64,000 nt of DNA from Pseudactinotalea suaedae (GTDB lineage: Bacteria > Actinomycetota > Actinomycetes > Actinomycetales > Beutenbergiaceae): the NCBI RefSeq assembly GCF_009733815.1, contig NZ_WNXY01000006.1, positions 62,001 through 126,000 of the forward strand, written 5' to 3'. Each line of letters starts with the position of its first letter. Within the stretch, counting starts at the first letter, position 1. Under the pieces are notes generated by a model. It did no database searches. It was not told the origin of the DNA and was given only the letters and a program-made list of their open reading frames with translations. Below are positions 46,217 to 55,223 of the stretch, piece after piece. A program made the translations under genes and the position numbers.

Positions 46217-46299
46217 GGGGCGTCGCGACTGGCGAAGGTGGTGCACCACCGGGGAGCGACGGTTCCACGCTTGATCTGAGGTCGCCCGCCTGGGCCGCA
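46217..46299 (+). promoter_or_regulatory. ZTP (pfl) riboswitch upstream of glyA-folD
   Basis: Core CGCGACTGGCG, hairpin GGTGGTGCACCACC, then GGGGAGCG, a linker, and the 3' element CCGCCTGGGCCGC. This is the second ZTP-class riboswitch in the window. ZMP/ZTP accumulates when 10-formyl-THF is low, so binding should raise GlyA and FolD, which rebuild the one-carbon folate pool. The ribosome binding site GGAGG at 46330-46334 lies 31 nt further on. Confidence 0.93.
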
Positions 46300-46340
46300 G
46301 ATCGCCACGGAAACCCGCCCAGTCACACGGAGGAAGTGCC

Positions 46341-47624
46341 ATGAGCCACCCCCATCCCGACGCACCGCTCGCCGACGTCGACCCCGAGATCGCCGCTGTC
46401 CTCGAGGGTGAGCTCACCCGGCAGCGCGACACGCTCGAGATGATCGCGAGCGAGAACTTCGTTCCCCGCGCGGTCCTGCAGGCGCAGGGCAGCGTGCTCA
46501 CCAACAAGTACGCCGAGGGCTATCCCGGCAAGCGCTACTACGGCGGCTGCGAGCAGGTCGACATCGCCGAGAACCTCGCGATCGAGCGGGCCAAGTCGCT
46601 GTTCGGCGCCGACTACGCCAACGTGCAGCCGCACTCGGGTGCGACCGCCAACGCGGCCGTGCTGCACGCGATCGCCAAGCCGGGGGACCGCATCCTCGGG
46701 CTGTCGTTGGCGCACGGCGGACACCTCACGCACGGCATGAAGATCAACTTCTCCGGCAAGCTCTACGAGGTCCACGCCTACGGCGTCGACGAGCAGAGCC
46801 ACCGCGTGGAGTACGACGCGCTGCGCGCCGCCGCGATCGAGGCGCAGCCGCAGGTGATCATCGCGGGCTGGTCCGCCTACCCGCGGCACCTCGACTTCGA
46901 GGCGTTCCGCTCCATCGCCGACGAGGTCGGCGCGCTGCTGTGGACCGACATGGCCCACTTCGCCGGGCTGGTCGCCGCCGGTCTGCACCCCTCACCCGTG
47001 CCCCACTCCGACGTGGTGTCCACGACCGTGCACAAGACGCTCGGCGGCCCCCGCTCCGGCCTGCTGCTCGCGCGCGACGCCGAGACCTGGGGCAAGAAGC
47101 TCGACTCCGCGGTGTTCCCCGGTCAGCAGGGCGGCCCGCTCATGCACGTCATCGCCGCGAAGGCGGTCGCGCTCAAGGTCGCGGCGAGCGAGCAGTTCAA
47201 GGAGAAGCAGCAGCGCACCCTCAGCGGCGCCAAGATCATCGCCGAGCGGCTCATGGACCCGGCCGTGACCGAGGCGGGCGTCTCGGTGCTGACCGGCGGC
47301 ACCGACGTGCACCTCGTGCTGGTCGATCTGCGCAACAGCCCGCTCGACGGGCAGCAGGCCGAGGACCTCCTGCACGCCGCCGGGATCACGGTCAACCGCA
47401 ACGCGGTGCCGTTCGACCCGCGCCCGCCGCGGGTCACCTCCGGTCTGCGGATCGGCACCCCGGCGCTGGCCAGCCGCGGCTTCGGCGACGCCGAGTTCAC
47501 CGAGGTCGCCGACATCATCGCCGGCGTGCTGCGCGAGGGGCAGGGGGCCGACATCGAGGCCGCCCGCGCCCGCGTCGCGACGCTGACCGAGGCGTTCCCG
47601 CTGTACGAGGGCCTGCAGCAGTGA
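46341..47624 (+). CDS. glyA: Serine hydroxymethyltransferase
   Basis: 427 residues, a PLP enzyme converting serine plus THF to glycine plus 5,10-methylene-THF. Family blocks are [49 protein letters not shown] and [19 protein letters not shown]. The PLP lysine is in [16 protein letters not shown], with [15 protein letters not shown] near the end. ATG 46341 follows GGAGGAAG. It is under the ZTP riboswitch and shares GTGA with the start of folD, so both are made together. Confidence 0.97.
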   Translation: MSHPHPDAPLADVDPEIAAVLEGELTRQRDTLEMIASENFVPRAVLQAQGSVLTNKYAEGYPGKRYYGGCEQVDIAENLAIERAKSLFGADYANVQPHSGATANAAVLHAIAKPGDRILGLSLAHGGHLTHGMKINFSGKLYEVHAYGVDEQSHRVEYDALRAAAIEAQPQVIIAGWSAYPRHLDFEAFRSIADEVGALLWTDMAHFAGLVAAGLHPSPVPHSDVVSTTVHKTLGGPRSGLLLARDAETWGKKLDSAVFPGQQGGPLMHVIAAKAVALKVAASEQFKEKQQRTLSGAKIIAERLMDPAVTEAGVSVLTGGTDVHLVLVDLRNSPLDGQQAEDLLHAAGITVNRNAVPFDPRPPRVTSGLRIGTPALASRGFGDAEFTEVADIIAGVLREGQGADIEAARARVATLTEAFPLYEGLQQ

Positions 47625-48481
47625 GCGCCCGTCTGCTGCCGGGCAAGCCGGTCGCCGAGGCGGTCCTCGCCGGGCTCGGTCCTCGCATCGAGGCCCTGAC
47701 GGCGGCCGGTCACCAGCCGGGTCTGGGCACCATCCTCGTGGGTGACGACTCGGCCAGCGCCGGCTACATCCGGATGAAGCAGGAGAAGGCCGGGGAGCTG
47801 GGGCTGGCCTCGCCTCACATCCACCTGCCGCAGGAGGCCACGCAGTCCGACGTCATCGCGGCGATCCGCGAGATGAACGAGGCCTCCGAGGTGGACGCCG
47901 TGCTCATCCAGCACCCCACGCCGCCGCAGATCGACTTCGACGCCGCGCTCCTCGAGCTCGACCCGGACAAGGACGTCGACGGCCTGCACCCGGTGAACAT
48001 GGGTCGTCTCGCGCTCGGCATGCCCGGCCCGGTGCCGTGCACGCCGGCGGGGATCGAGGCGTTGCTCGCCCACCACGAGATTCCCGTCGCGGGGCGTGAC
48101 GTGGTGATCCTGGGTCGCGGCACCACGCTCGGCCGCCCGCTCGCGCTGCTGCTCTCGCAGAAGCGCGCCACGGCCAACGCGGCGGTCACGGTGGTCCACA
48201 CCGGTGTGCCGAACTGGGCCGACTACACGCGCCGCGCCGAGATCGTCATCGCGGCGGTCGGTGTTCCCGGGATCCTGCAGCCCGAGCACCTCACGCCTGG
48301 CGTGACGGTCGTGGGCGGTGGCGTCCGGTACGAGGGCAAGCGGCTGCTGCCCGACGTCGACGAGCGCTGCGCGGAGGTCGCCGGTGCGATCACGCCCCGC
48401 GTGGGCGGTGTCGGCCCGACCACGATCGCGATGCTGTTCAAGAACGCCGTCGACGCCGCGGAGCGGCGCCACTCCTCCTGA
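47621..48481 (+). CDS. folD: Bifunctional methylene-THF dehydrogenase/cyclohydrolase
   Basis: 286 residues. It turns 5,10-methylene-THF into 10-formyl-THF in two steps. Visible are the active-site [13 protein letters not shown] (Tyr/Lys), [20 protein letters not shown], the [15 protein letters not shown] block, [10 protein letters not shown], the NADP site [18 protein letters not shown] and the C-terminal [11 protein letters not shown]. The QHPTPP in place of the usual QLPLP is a small deviation. GTG 47621 overlaps the glyA stop by 4 nt. The array B-II lies immediately after its stop codon. Confidence 0.96.
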   Translation: MSARLLPGKPVAEAVLAGLGPRIEALTAAGHQPGLGTILVGDDSASAGYIRMKQEKAGELGLASPHIHLPQEATQSDVIAAIREMNEASEVDAVLIQHPTPPQIDFDAALLELDPDKDVDGLHPVNMGRLALGMPGPVPCTPAGIEALLAHHEIPVAGRDVVILGRGTTLGRPLALLLSQKRATANAAVTVVHTGVPNWADYTRRAEIVIAAVGVPGILQPEHLTPGVTVVGGGVRYEGKRLLPDVDERCAEVAGAITPRVGGVGPTTIAMLFKNAVDAAERRHSS

Positions 48482-48482
48482 C

Positions 48483-48699
48483 GGTTTCACCGCACTGTCG
48501 ACCCGTTCCAGATTTCACCGCACTTTCGTCCCGATCCAGATCTCACCCACGTGGTGATGCACGTCGGATCTCCCGCGTGCGCCGACGTCTACCTGGGTCA
48601 AGGTGCGGTGAAACCGGACGTACGTCGACAGTGCGGTGAAATCGGACGTCGGTCGAAAGTGCGGTGAAATCGGACGTCGGTCGGAAGTGCGGTGAAATC
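48483..48699. repeat. Inverted array B-II: 20-nt repeats with 28-bp period
   Basis: Forward copies start at 48483 (GGTTTCACCGCACTGTCGAC), 48511 (GATTTCACCGCACTTTCGTC) and 48539 (degenerate GATCTCACCCACGTGGT). Inverted copies start at about 48598 (degenerate), 48624, 48652 and 48680 (such as GTCGAAAGTGCGGTGAAATC). Both arms keep a 28-bp period. It fills the convergent gap between folD and the DinB-type gene and is a longer version of the array after purH. Confidence 0.88.
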
Positions 48700-48713
48700 G
48701 GGGTGCGGGGTGG

Positions 48714-49481
48714 TCAGCGGGCGGCGCTCGCGACCTGCTTGAGCTTCTCGACGTAGTCGGCCCACCACTGCGCATCACCTTCGGGGAGGTTCGAGATCCG
48801 GGTGCTCAGCCCGGCCGCGCCGTCGATCAGCTCGCGCACGATGTCGGCGTGGCCGGCATGCCTGGCGACCTCCGCCACCACGTGCACGAGCACCTGCCCG
48901 AGCGTCACATCCCCCCGGTCGCCCCACCACGGCACGTGGCCCCGGGCGTCAAGACCGAGCGCCTCGATCGTGTCGTCGGCGTGCGCCCAGACGCGCACGG
49001 CGAACTCCCGCACCGATTCGATCGACTCCTCCGGCGCGGCCCACATGTCGGCGTTGTCCTCGGCGTCCTCGGCGGACCAGGGCATGACCTCGGGGAACGG
49101 CCGGTCGAACACGAGCCCGAAGTACTCGGCCTCGACGGTGGCGACGTGCTTGATCAGGCCCAGCAGGTTGGTCCCGGTGGCGGTCATCGGCCACCGGGCG
49201 TCGCGCTCGCCGAGCCCGTCGATCTTCCACAGCAGCGCCTCGTGCTGCCGTTGGAGGTAGCTGTGCAGGTGCGCCTTGACGTCCCGCTCCGGCGTCACTC
49301 CCGCACTCTCGACGGCGATGCTCCCGATCTCCTGGTAGCTCGAGTCCATCAGGGGGAACGCGGCGGGTGCGGTGAGGTCCATCTGGCCGAGCGCGCCGGC
49401 CCAGTAGCGCAAGGCTCGTCCGGCTTCAGCGGCGGCGTCGGGACCAAGGGTGTCGAGGTCGATCTCGAGTGTGAGTCGCAT
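48714..49481 (-). CDS. DinB/DUF664 family protein with N-terminal extension
   Basis: 255 residues. From about residue 85 there is a DinB-like four-helix bundle with putative metal-binding His: LLGLIKHVATVEAEYFG, then DVTLGQVLVHVVAEVARHAGHADIVRELI. DUF664 proteins are mostly thiol-dependent S-transferase-like or of unknown role. The first 80 residues (MRLTLEIDLDTLGPDAAAEA, DSSYQEIGSIAVES) form an extra small domain not usual in the family. The start is ATG 49481. It is transcribed in the same direction as, but separately from, the MarR gene upstream. Confidence 0.82.
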   Translation of the reverse strand: MRLTLEIDLDTLGPDAAAEAGRALRYWAGALGQMDLTAPAAFPLMDSSYQEIGSIAVESAGVTPERDVKAHLHSYLQRQHEALLWKIDGLGERDARWPMTATGTNLLGLIKHVATVEAEYFGLVFDRPFPEVMPWSAEDAEDNADMWAAPEESIESVREFAVRVWAHADDTIEALGLDARGHVPWWGDRGDVTLGQVLVHVVAEVARHAGHADIVRELIDGAAGLSTRISNLPEGDAQWWADYVEKLKQVASAAR

Positions 49482-49512
49482 CCGTCGATGCTGCCACGAG
49501 CCGCCGACACCG

Positions 49513-49962
49513 TCACAGGAAGCGCATCAGCAGCCGCCGCAGCGTCGCCTCCTCCTCGGCGCTGAGGCCGTGCTCGACGATCGAGTCGACCGACCCGGCC
49601 GCGGTGAGCTGGTGCATCACAGCTGCACCCTCGCCGGTGGCGGCGAGGAGCCGCACCCTGCGGTCGTCGGGCAGCCGCTGCCGGGTGACGTACCCGTTCC
49701 GCTCGAGCCCGGCCACGATCCGGCTCGTCGTCTGCTCCGTGACGCCCAGCGCAGCCGCCAGGTCGCGCTGGGAGAGCGGGCGGGCCAGCAGGATCGCCAG
49801 CGCGGGCAACGAGGCATGGTTGAGGTGCCACCGCGCCAGGTAGGCGTTCCACTCGTTCTCCATGCGGCGGGCCGCGGCTGACAGGAGCCGCCCCGTGGGC
49901 CACGCCTCCGGTCCGACACCGACCCCGTGATCGGGCTGCGTCGGTGTGCTCACCCCTGGCAT
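49513..49962 (-). CDS. MarR-family transcription regulator
   Basis: 149 residues. Winged helix-turn-helix LSQRDLAAALGVTEQTTSRI and the wing YVTRQRLPDDRRVRLLAAT with the typical DDRR. Divergent from an MMPL-type exporter across 47 bp; a palindrome overlaps the exporter start, so it most likely represses that exporter and itself and is released by a toxic ligand. ATG 49962 is given; GTG 49953 is an alternative start. Confidence 0.9.
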   Translation of the reverse strand: MPGVSTPTQPDHGVGVGPEAWPTGRLLSAAARRMENEWNAYLARWHLNHASLPALAILLARPLSQRDLAAALGVTEQTTSRIVAGLERNGYVTRQRLPDDRRVRLLAATGEGAAVMHQLTAAGSVDSIVEHGLSAEEEATLRRLLMRFL

Positions 49963-50002
49963 TCTGCCCTGACTTGCCCGACCGGGGTGCAGGTGAGAAA
50001 AT

Positions 50003-50018
50003 ACTCAGCGTGCTGAGT
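50003..50018. promoter_or_regulatory. Candidate MarR operator overlapping the MMPL gene start
   Basis: ACTCAGC-GT-GCTGAGT, perfect 7-bp arms with a 2-bp centre, covers the presumed -10/+1 region and the GTG start codon (50010) of the exporter. The site is 41 bp from the MarR start. Confidence 0.62.
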
Positions 50019-52256
50019 GATTCTGAGGGTCAACCGCGTCATCGCGATGGAGAGGCCACGCGCAGCCGCGGTACGGCCCGCTGGCTGTTCGTGGTCGTCG
50101 CCATCCTGGGGTGGCTCGCGATCGCCGCGTTCGGGGGCATGGCGCAGGGCACGCTCTCGCAGGTCCAGGAGAACGACTCCTCCGCCTTCCTCCCGGCGAG
50201 CGCGGAGTCGACCCGCGCGGGTGATCGTGCCTCCGAGTTCACCCAGACCGACACGCTGCCCGCTCTCGTCGTGGTCACCTCCGACGACGACGCGGCGCTC
50301 ACCGAGGAGCAGCTCGGCGCCGGCCAGGCTTTCGCCGAGAGCATCGGCGACCTCGAGCTGCCGGGCGGTGAGCTGGTCGCCGACGTGCTGACCGGCCCCG
50401 TCGTGGCGGTGCCGTCCGAAGACGGTGAGGCGCTGCTGATCCCGGTCTCGATCGACGGGTCCGAGGCCGACCGGCTGGTCGGTGAGGAGGAGGACCGGGT
50501 GAGCATCGCCGTCGTCGAGGCGATCCGCGCCGAGGCGCCGAACGCACTCGACGACGCCGCGATGACGGCGTGGGTCACCGGCCCCGGCGGGTTCGTGGCC
50601 GATCTCGTCTCGGCGTTCGGCGGCATCGACGGCATCCTGCTCGCCGTGGCCCTGGTGGTCGTGCTGGTCATCCTCGTGATCGTCTACCGCTCGCCCGTGC
50701 TGCCGTTCGCGGTGATCCTGACGTCGGTCTTCGCGCTGTGCCTCGCGGCGCTGGTGATCAAGCCGCTGGCCGGCAACGACGTGCTGCAGCTGAACGGGCA
50801 GAGCCAGGGCATCCTGTCGATCCTGGTGATCGGTGCAGCGACGGACTACTCGCTGCTGCTGGTCGCGCGCTATCGCGAGGAGCTGACACGCCATCGCCAC
50901 CCGGGTGCGGCGATGCGCGCGGCCTGGCGCGCCTCGCTCGAGCCGATCGCGGCGAGCGCGGGCACCGTGATCGCGGGGCTGCTGTGCCTGATGCTCTCGG
51001 ACCTCGGGTCCAACGCGAGCCTCGGTCCGGTGGCCGCGATCGGCATCGCGGCCTCGTTCCTGGCCGCGCTGACACTGCTGCCGGCGTTGCTGCTGCTCGG
51101 CGGCGCCCGCAGCCGGGCCGTGTTCTGGCCCCGCCGGCCGGTGTTCGGCGGTGCCGACGTGGCCGGGCCCCAGCGGGCCGGTCTGTGGCAGCGGGTGGCC
51201 GACGCCGTGACGCGGCGGGCGCGCCCGGTCTGGGTGGTGACGCTGCTGGGTCTGGTCGCGCTCGCGGCGTTCGTGCCGACGCTGCGCGCCGACGGCACGG
51301 GGGAGTCCGACGTCTTCCGCGGCGAGGTCGAGGCGGTCGCGGGCGAGGAGGTCCTCGCGGCCCACTTCGAGGTCGGGCAGGTCGAGCCGATCCAGGTGGT
51401 CGTCCCGGAGGCGTCGGGGCAGGCGGTCATCGACGCCGTGACCGGGGTCGAGGGGGTCGCGTCCGCATCCCTGTTCACCGAGGACGGCGACAGCGCCGGT
51501 CAGCCGGGTCAGGAGCCTGCCGAGCCCGCCGAGCCGCTCGTCGTCGACGGCCTGGTGCTCGTGCAGGTGGTGACCGAGGCGAGCGCCGAGAGCCAGGAGG
51601 CGACCGGGGTGGCCGCCGACGTCCGCGTGGCGGCGCACGAGGCCGACCCGGAGAGCCTGGTCGGCGGGGCGGCTGCGGAGCGCCTCGACACCCAGGAGAC
51701 CGCGGCGAGCGACCTCCGCACCATCGTGCCGATCGTGCTCGTGGTCATCTTCATCATGCTGGTGCTGCTGCTGCGCGCGATCGTCGCGCCGCTGCTGCTG
51801 CTGGTGGCGAACGTGGTGTCGTTCGCCGCGACGATGGGGCTCGCGGCGATCGTGTTCAACCACGTGCTGGACCTGCCCGGGGCCGATGCGACCGTGCCGC
51901 TGTACGGGTTCGTGTTCCTGGTGGCGCTCGGCATCGACTACTCGATCTTCCTCATGACGCGTGTGCGCGAGGAGTCGCTGCAACACGGCACGCGCGAGGG
52001 GGTGCGGCGTGGGCTGGCCGTGACCGGTGGCGTCATCACCTCGGCCGGGCTGGTGCTCGCTGCGACGTTCTCCGCGCTCGCGGTGATCCCGCTGCTGTTC
52101 CTGCTGCAGATCGCCTTCATCGTGGCGGTGGGCGTGCTGATCGACACCTTCGTGGTGCGGTCGCTGCTGGTGCCCGGTCTCGTGCACGACATCGGACGTA
52201 CCGTGTGGTGGCCGTGGGCGCGTCGGGTGCCGCAGGACAACCGGCAGGCGAGCTGA
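50010..52256 (+). CDS. MMPL/RND-family exporter
   Basis: 748 residues. It has the two-fold MMPL layout: membrane helix, extracellular domain, five helices, repeated. Blocks include GAATDYSLLLVARYREELTR in the first half and LGIDYSIFLMTRVREE in the second, the GxxxDY(S)-type proton-relay helices. The family exports lipids or drugs using proton motive force. GTG 50010 is chosen as it begins within the operator; in-frame upstream codons extend into the MarR gene. A 10-bp GC hairpin follows its stop. Confidence 0.93.
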   Translation: MLSDSEGQPRHRDGEATRSRGTARWLFVVVAILGWLAIAAFGGMAQGTLSQVQENDSSAFLPASAESTRAGDRASEFTQTDTLPALVVVTSDDDAALTEEQLGAGQAFAESIGDLELPGGELVADVLTGPVVAVPSEDGEALLIPVSIDGSEADRLVGEEEDRVSIAVVEAIRAEAPNALDDAAMTAWVTGPGGFVADLVSAFGGIDGILLAVALVVVLVILVIVYRSPVLPFAVILTSVFALCLAALVIKPLAGNDVLQLNGQSQGILSILVIGAATDYSLLLVARYREELTRHRHPGAAMRAAWRASLEPIAASAGTVIAGLLCLMLSDLGSNASLGPVAAIGIAASFLAALTLLPALLLLGGARSRAVFWPRRPVFGGADVAGPQRAGLWQRVADAVTRRARPVWVVTLLGLVALAAFVPTLRADGTGESDVFRGEVEAVAGEEVLAAHFEVGQVEPIQVVVPEASGQAVIDAVTGVEGVASASLFTEDGDSAGQPGQEPAEPAEPLVVDGLVLVQVVTEASAESQEATGVAADVRVAAHEADPESLVGGAAAERLDTQETAASDLRTIVPIVLVVIFIMLVLLLRAIVAPLLLLVANVVSFAATMGLAAIVFNHVLDLPGADATVPLYGFVFLVALGIDYSIFLMTRVREESLQHGTREGVRRGLAVTGGVITSAGLVLAATFSALAVIPLLFLLQIAFIVAVGVLIDTFVVRSLLVPGLVHDIGRTVWWPWARRVPQDNRQAS

Positions 52257-52262
52257 GGGGGC

Positions 52263-52293
52263 GGCGCTCGCGCCCGTAGCGGACGCGAGCGCC
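52263..52293 (+). terminator. Hairpin terminator after the MMPL gene
   Basis: GGCGCTCGCG and CGCGAGCGCC form a perfect 10-bp stem with an 11-nt loop, 6 nt after the stop codon; no T-run. Confidence 0.6.
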
Positions 52294-52349
52294 AGTCACC
52301 CCTGCCGCTGCGAGCAACCCCGCACCGCTCGCAACGCCCGACCGACCTT

Positions 52350-52363
52350 ACTACTCACGTAGT
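52350..52363. promoter_or_regulatory. Possible operator upstream of the TetR gene
   Basis: ACTAC-TCAC-GTAGT, a 5-bp-arm inverted repeat about 87 nt before the TetR start, in the only AT-richer patch of the gap. It could be an autoregulatory site; support is weak. Confidence 0.3.
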
Positions 52364-52450
52364 CATTTGGGAAGGTCTGGCGACCGTCTTCTCGCGTGTC
52401 GGGCGTGCTGGGCGTGCCTGCACCGGCTGACGCGCGTACGCTGTGCAACC

Positions 52451-53002
52451 ATGCTCGATCGCCGTACGCGGATGCTCGATGCCGCGCTCGCCATCATCGG
52501 AGAAGGCGGTACGAGGGCCCTCACCCATCGCGGCGTCGACCGCCGTCTGAAGCTGCCCGACGGCAGCACCTCCAACTACTTCCGCACCCGGGAGTCGCTG
52601 CTCGACGGCGCCGTCGAGCGCCTCGTCGAGGTCGACCAGGCGACCCTGACGGACATCCACAGCGGCTTCGAGAACCTCGACGACGCCGCCCTCTCGCGCG
52701 GCATCGCCGAGTTCGCGGTGCGGCTGTGCCGCCCCGGCCGGATGACGCGCACGCGCGCACGGTTCGCGCTCACGCTGGTCTACCCCGAGCGCCTCGGTGG
52801 GGCGCTGTCGGAGTGGATGGCCCTCGGCGTCGAGAACCTGACGGCGCACGGGCACCCGCACGCGGAGGCCGCCACCCGAGCCCTGCTCGCCTACACCGAC
52901 GGTGTGATGCTGCAGGCGATCGTCGACTCCGCCGGCAAGGGTGTCGAGCTCGATCGCGACCAGCTCGCCAGCACGGTCCTCACGCTGATCCGTGGGGTCT
53001 GA
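52451..53002 (+). CDS. TetR-family transcription regulator
   Basis: 183 residues. The N-terminal helix-turn-helix region RRTRMLDAALAIIGEGGTRA, LTHRGVDRRLKLPDGSTSNY and FRTRESLLDGAVERL is clear TetR. The C-terminal ligand domain resembles TetR_C of the type controlling exporters (ARFALTLVYPERLGGALSEW). It may act on itself or on the MMPL exporter upstream. Its last 11 nt overlap the exonuclease gene start, so the two are co-translated although functionally unrelated. Confidence 0.88.
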   Translation: MLDRRTRMLDAALAIIGEGGTRALTHRGVDRRLKLPDGSTSNYFRTRESLLDGAVERLVEVDQATLTDIHSGFENLDDAALSRGIAEFAVRLCRPGRMTRTRARFALTLVYPERLGGALSEWMALGVENLTAHGHPHAEAATRALLAYTDGVMLQAIVDSAGKGVELDRDQLASTVLTLIRGV

Positions 53003-53810
53003 GCCGCGCGAGCCGCACGGCCGGGCGCTGGTGGTCGCGAGCGTCAACGTCAACGGGATCCGGGCGGCGTTCCGTCGCGGCATGGGCGCGTGGCTGACGT
53101 CCGCGCACCCTGACGTGCTGCTACTCCAGGAGGTGCGCGCACCGGCCGCGGTCCTCGCCGAGCACCTGAGCGCGGACTGGCACGTGGTGCACCACGAGGC
53201 ACCGGCGGCGGGTCGCGCCGGGGTGGCGATCGCGTCCCGGCTGCCGTTCCAGGCGGTCCGCCTCGGTCTGCCCGACGAACCCCGGGAGAGCGTGGGCCGC
53301 TGGGTCGAGTGCGACCTCGTGGCACCCGATGGTGACCCTCTCACCGTCATCTCCACCTACGTCCACACCGCGACCGCGAACACCCCGTCGATGGACGTCA
53401 AGCTGGCGTTCCTCGACCGAGCGACGGCGAGGCTGACCGAGCTCCGCGAGGCCCGCGCCGTGCTGGGCGGGGATCTCAACGTCGCCCACGACCAGCGCGA
53501 CATCAAGAACTGGAAGGGCAACCGGGGCAAGTCCGGGTTCCTGCCGCAGGAGCAGGCGCACCTGACCGGCTGGCGTGAGCAGGGCTGGGTCGACGCCGCG
53601 CGCACGCACGCGGGCGACGTCGAGGGGCCCTACACCTGGTGGTCGTGGCGCGGCCGCGCCTACGACAACGACGCGGGCTGGCGCATCGACTACCTCTGGT
53701 GCTCGGCCGCCCTCGCGGGCTCGGTCACCGAGGTCGCCGTCGACCGCGCACCGACCTATGACGGCCGCTGGAGCGACCACGCGCCGGTGCGGGCCGTGCT
53801 GGCCCTCTAG
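52992..53810 (+). CDS. xthA: Exodeoxyribonuclease III / AP endonuclease
   Basis: 272 residues of the endonuclease/exonuclease/phosphatase superfamily. Family motifs are ASVNVNGIRAAF, LLLQEVR (catalytic Glu), GGDLNVAHDQRDIKNWKGN (Asp, Asn), WRIDYLWCS and WSDHAPV (catalytic His). It cuts at abasic sites in base excision repair. GTG 52992 overlaps the TetR gene by 11 nt; the homologous region begins at ASVNVNG near residue 16. Confidence 0.94.
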   Translation: MGSEPREPHGRALVVASVNVNGIRAAFRRGMGAWLTSAHPDVLLLQEVRAPAAVLAEHLSADWHVVHHEAPAAGRAGVAIASRLPFQAVRLGLPDEPRESVGRWVECDLVAPDGDPLTVISTYVHTATANTPSMDVKLAFLDRATARLTELREARAVLGGDLNVAHDQRDIKNWKGNRGKSGFLPQEQAHLTGWREQGWVDAARTHAGDVEGPYTWWSWRGRAYDNDAGWRIDYLWCSAALAGSVTEVAVDRAPTYDGRWSDHAPVRAVLAL

Positions 53811-53822
53811 GTCGCCGGCTCG

Positions 53823-55055
53823 CTAGTCCGCCCGGCCTGCCGGTCCGGCGGCCGTGGCGACCAGGAACGCCGGCCGGCCCAGCCCGGCCTCCCGGAAGGC
53901 CCGCTCGACGGCGGAGCTCACCTGGTCGGCCTCACCCACCTCGATGAGGGCGATCGCCGAGCCGCCGAAGCCGCCGCCGGTCATGCGCGCGCCGAGGGCG
54001 CCCGCGGACCGAGCGGCGTCCACCGCGACGTCGAGCTCGGTGCCGGTGACCTCGTAGTCGTCGCGGAGGGAGTCGTGCGAGGCGTTCATCAGCGGCCCGA
54101 CCTCGCGGACCTTGCCCGCGGACAGCAGGTCCACGAACCCGCGGACCCGGTCGATCTCGGTGACGACGTGTCGCACGCGTGCGCGGGCGACGTCGTCGTC
54201 CAGGCGCGCCAGCGCCTCGTCGAGCAGGGACGGGTCGATCTCCCGCAAGGTGGCCACCCCGAGGGTGGCGGCTGCGGCCTCGCAGGTGGCGCGGCGCTGG
54301 GCGTACTGGCCGTCGACGAGCGCGTGCGGCGCGCGCGTGTCGATGACCAGGAGCTCCAGGCCGGCGGCTGCGAGGTCGAAGGGGAGGTGGTCGATGCTGC
54401 CGTCGCGGCAGTCCAGCAGCAGGGCGTGCCCCTCGCGGCACCGGAGCGAGGCGGCCTGGTCCATGCCGCCGGTGCTCGCGCCGGCGATCTCGTTCTCGGC
54501 GCGGACGCACGCGGCCGCGAGTGCGGCGCGGCCCTCGTCGGAGCCGGGGGAGGGGGCAACCCAGTCGGGGTGCTCGGCCAGCGCCACGGCGACCGAGCCC
54601 TCCAGAGCGGCCGAGGAGCTGAGGCCGGCACCGTACGGGACGCACGACTCGATCGCGACGTCGAACCCGGTGACCGGCTGCCCCGCCTGGCCGAGCGCCC
54701 ACGCGACGCCGAGGACGTAGCTGGACCATCCGGTCACCGAGCCGGGGGCCACGTCGGCCAGGAGCCCCTCCCACGGGGTGCTCTCACGGCCGGAGATCAG
54801 CCGGACGCGGCCGTCGTCACGGCGCCGGAACGCGGCGAAGGTGCGGTGCGGGAGCGCGATCGGCAGCGCGAGGCCGCCGTTGTAGTCGGTGTGCTCACCG
54901 ATGACGTTGACGCGTCCCGGGGCGAACCAGACGCCGTCGGGCTGCTGACCGTAGGCCTCGGCGAACGCGGTGCTCGCCCGGGCGACGCCGTCGGCGTTCG
55001 ACCAGGCATCGAGTCGCTCGGGTGCGGCGCTGAGGTGCTGATCGGTCTTCGGCAC
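53823..55055 (-). CDS. galK: Galactokinase
   Basis: 410 residues of the GHMP kinase family, phosphorylating galactose at C1 in the Leloir pathway. The sugar-specific signature FAPGRVNVIGEHTDYNGGL, the ATP loop VPYGAGLSSSAALEGS, the catalytic Asp region STGGMDQAASL and ALGARMTGGGFGGSAI are all present. GTG 55055 follows GGAGGAGA by 4 nt, fixing the start. No galT or galE is adjacent, so the gene is detached from its pathway. Confidence 0.95.
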   Translation of the reverse strand: MPKTDQHLSAAPERLDAWSNADGVARASTAFAEAYGQQPDGVWFAPGRVNVIGEHTDYNGGLALPIALPHRTFAAFRRRDDGRVRLISGRESTPWEGLLADVAPGSVTGWSSYVLGVAWALGQAGQPVTGFDVAIESCVPYGAGLSSSAALEGSVAVALAEHPDWVAPSPGSDEGRAALAAACVRAENEIAGASTGGMDQAASLRCREGHALLLDCRDGSIDHLPFDLAAAGLELLVIDTRAPHALVDGQYAQRRATCEAAAATLGVATLREIDPSLLDEALARLDDDVARARVRHVVTEIDRVRGFVDLLSAGKVREVGPLMNASHDSLRDDYEVTGTELDVAVDAARSAGALGARMTGGGFGGSAIALIEVGEADQVSSAVERAFREAGLGRPAFLVATAAGPAGRAD

Positions 55056-55223
55056 GGGTCTCCTCCAAGGACGGCGGTGGTCGGCTTCCATTGTGGGTGC
55101 TCTCCGCGCCAGCCGCCGCCAGGTGTCCGCGCCACGGACGTGAACGGCACCGGCCGCGTGCAGGACCGGGCAGACTAGGGGGATGTCGGTCGTCGCAGCC
55201 CCCGCGCCGGGTTCCTCGATCAG

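Noticed and set aside
48483-48699. CRISPR array
   Set aside because: The repeats reverse orientation halfway, the 8-nt gaps between repeats are themselves nearly constant, and no cas genes are present.
49944-50009. Upstream extension of the MMPL exporter
   Set aside because: It would overlap the MarR gene and promoter; GTG 50010 inside the operator region fits better.
52350-52450. tRNA-like or other structured RNA before the TetR gene
   Set aside because: No cloverleaf or conserved tRNA T-arm; only a weak 5-bp dyad is present.
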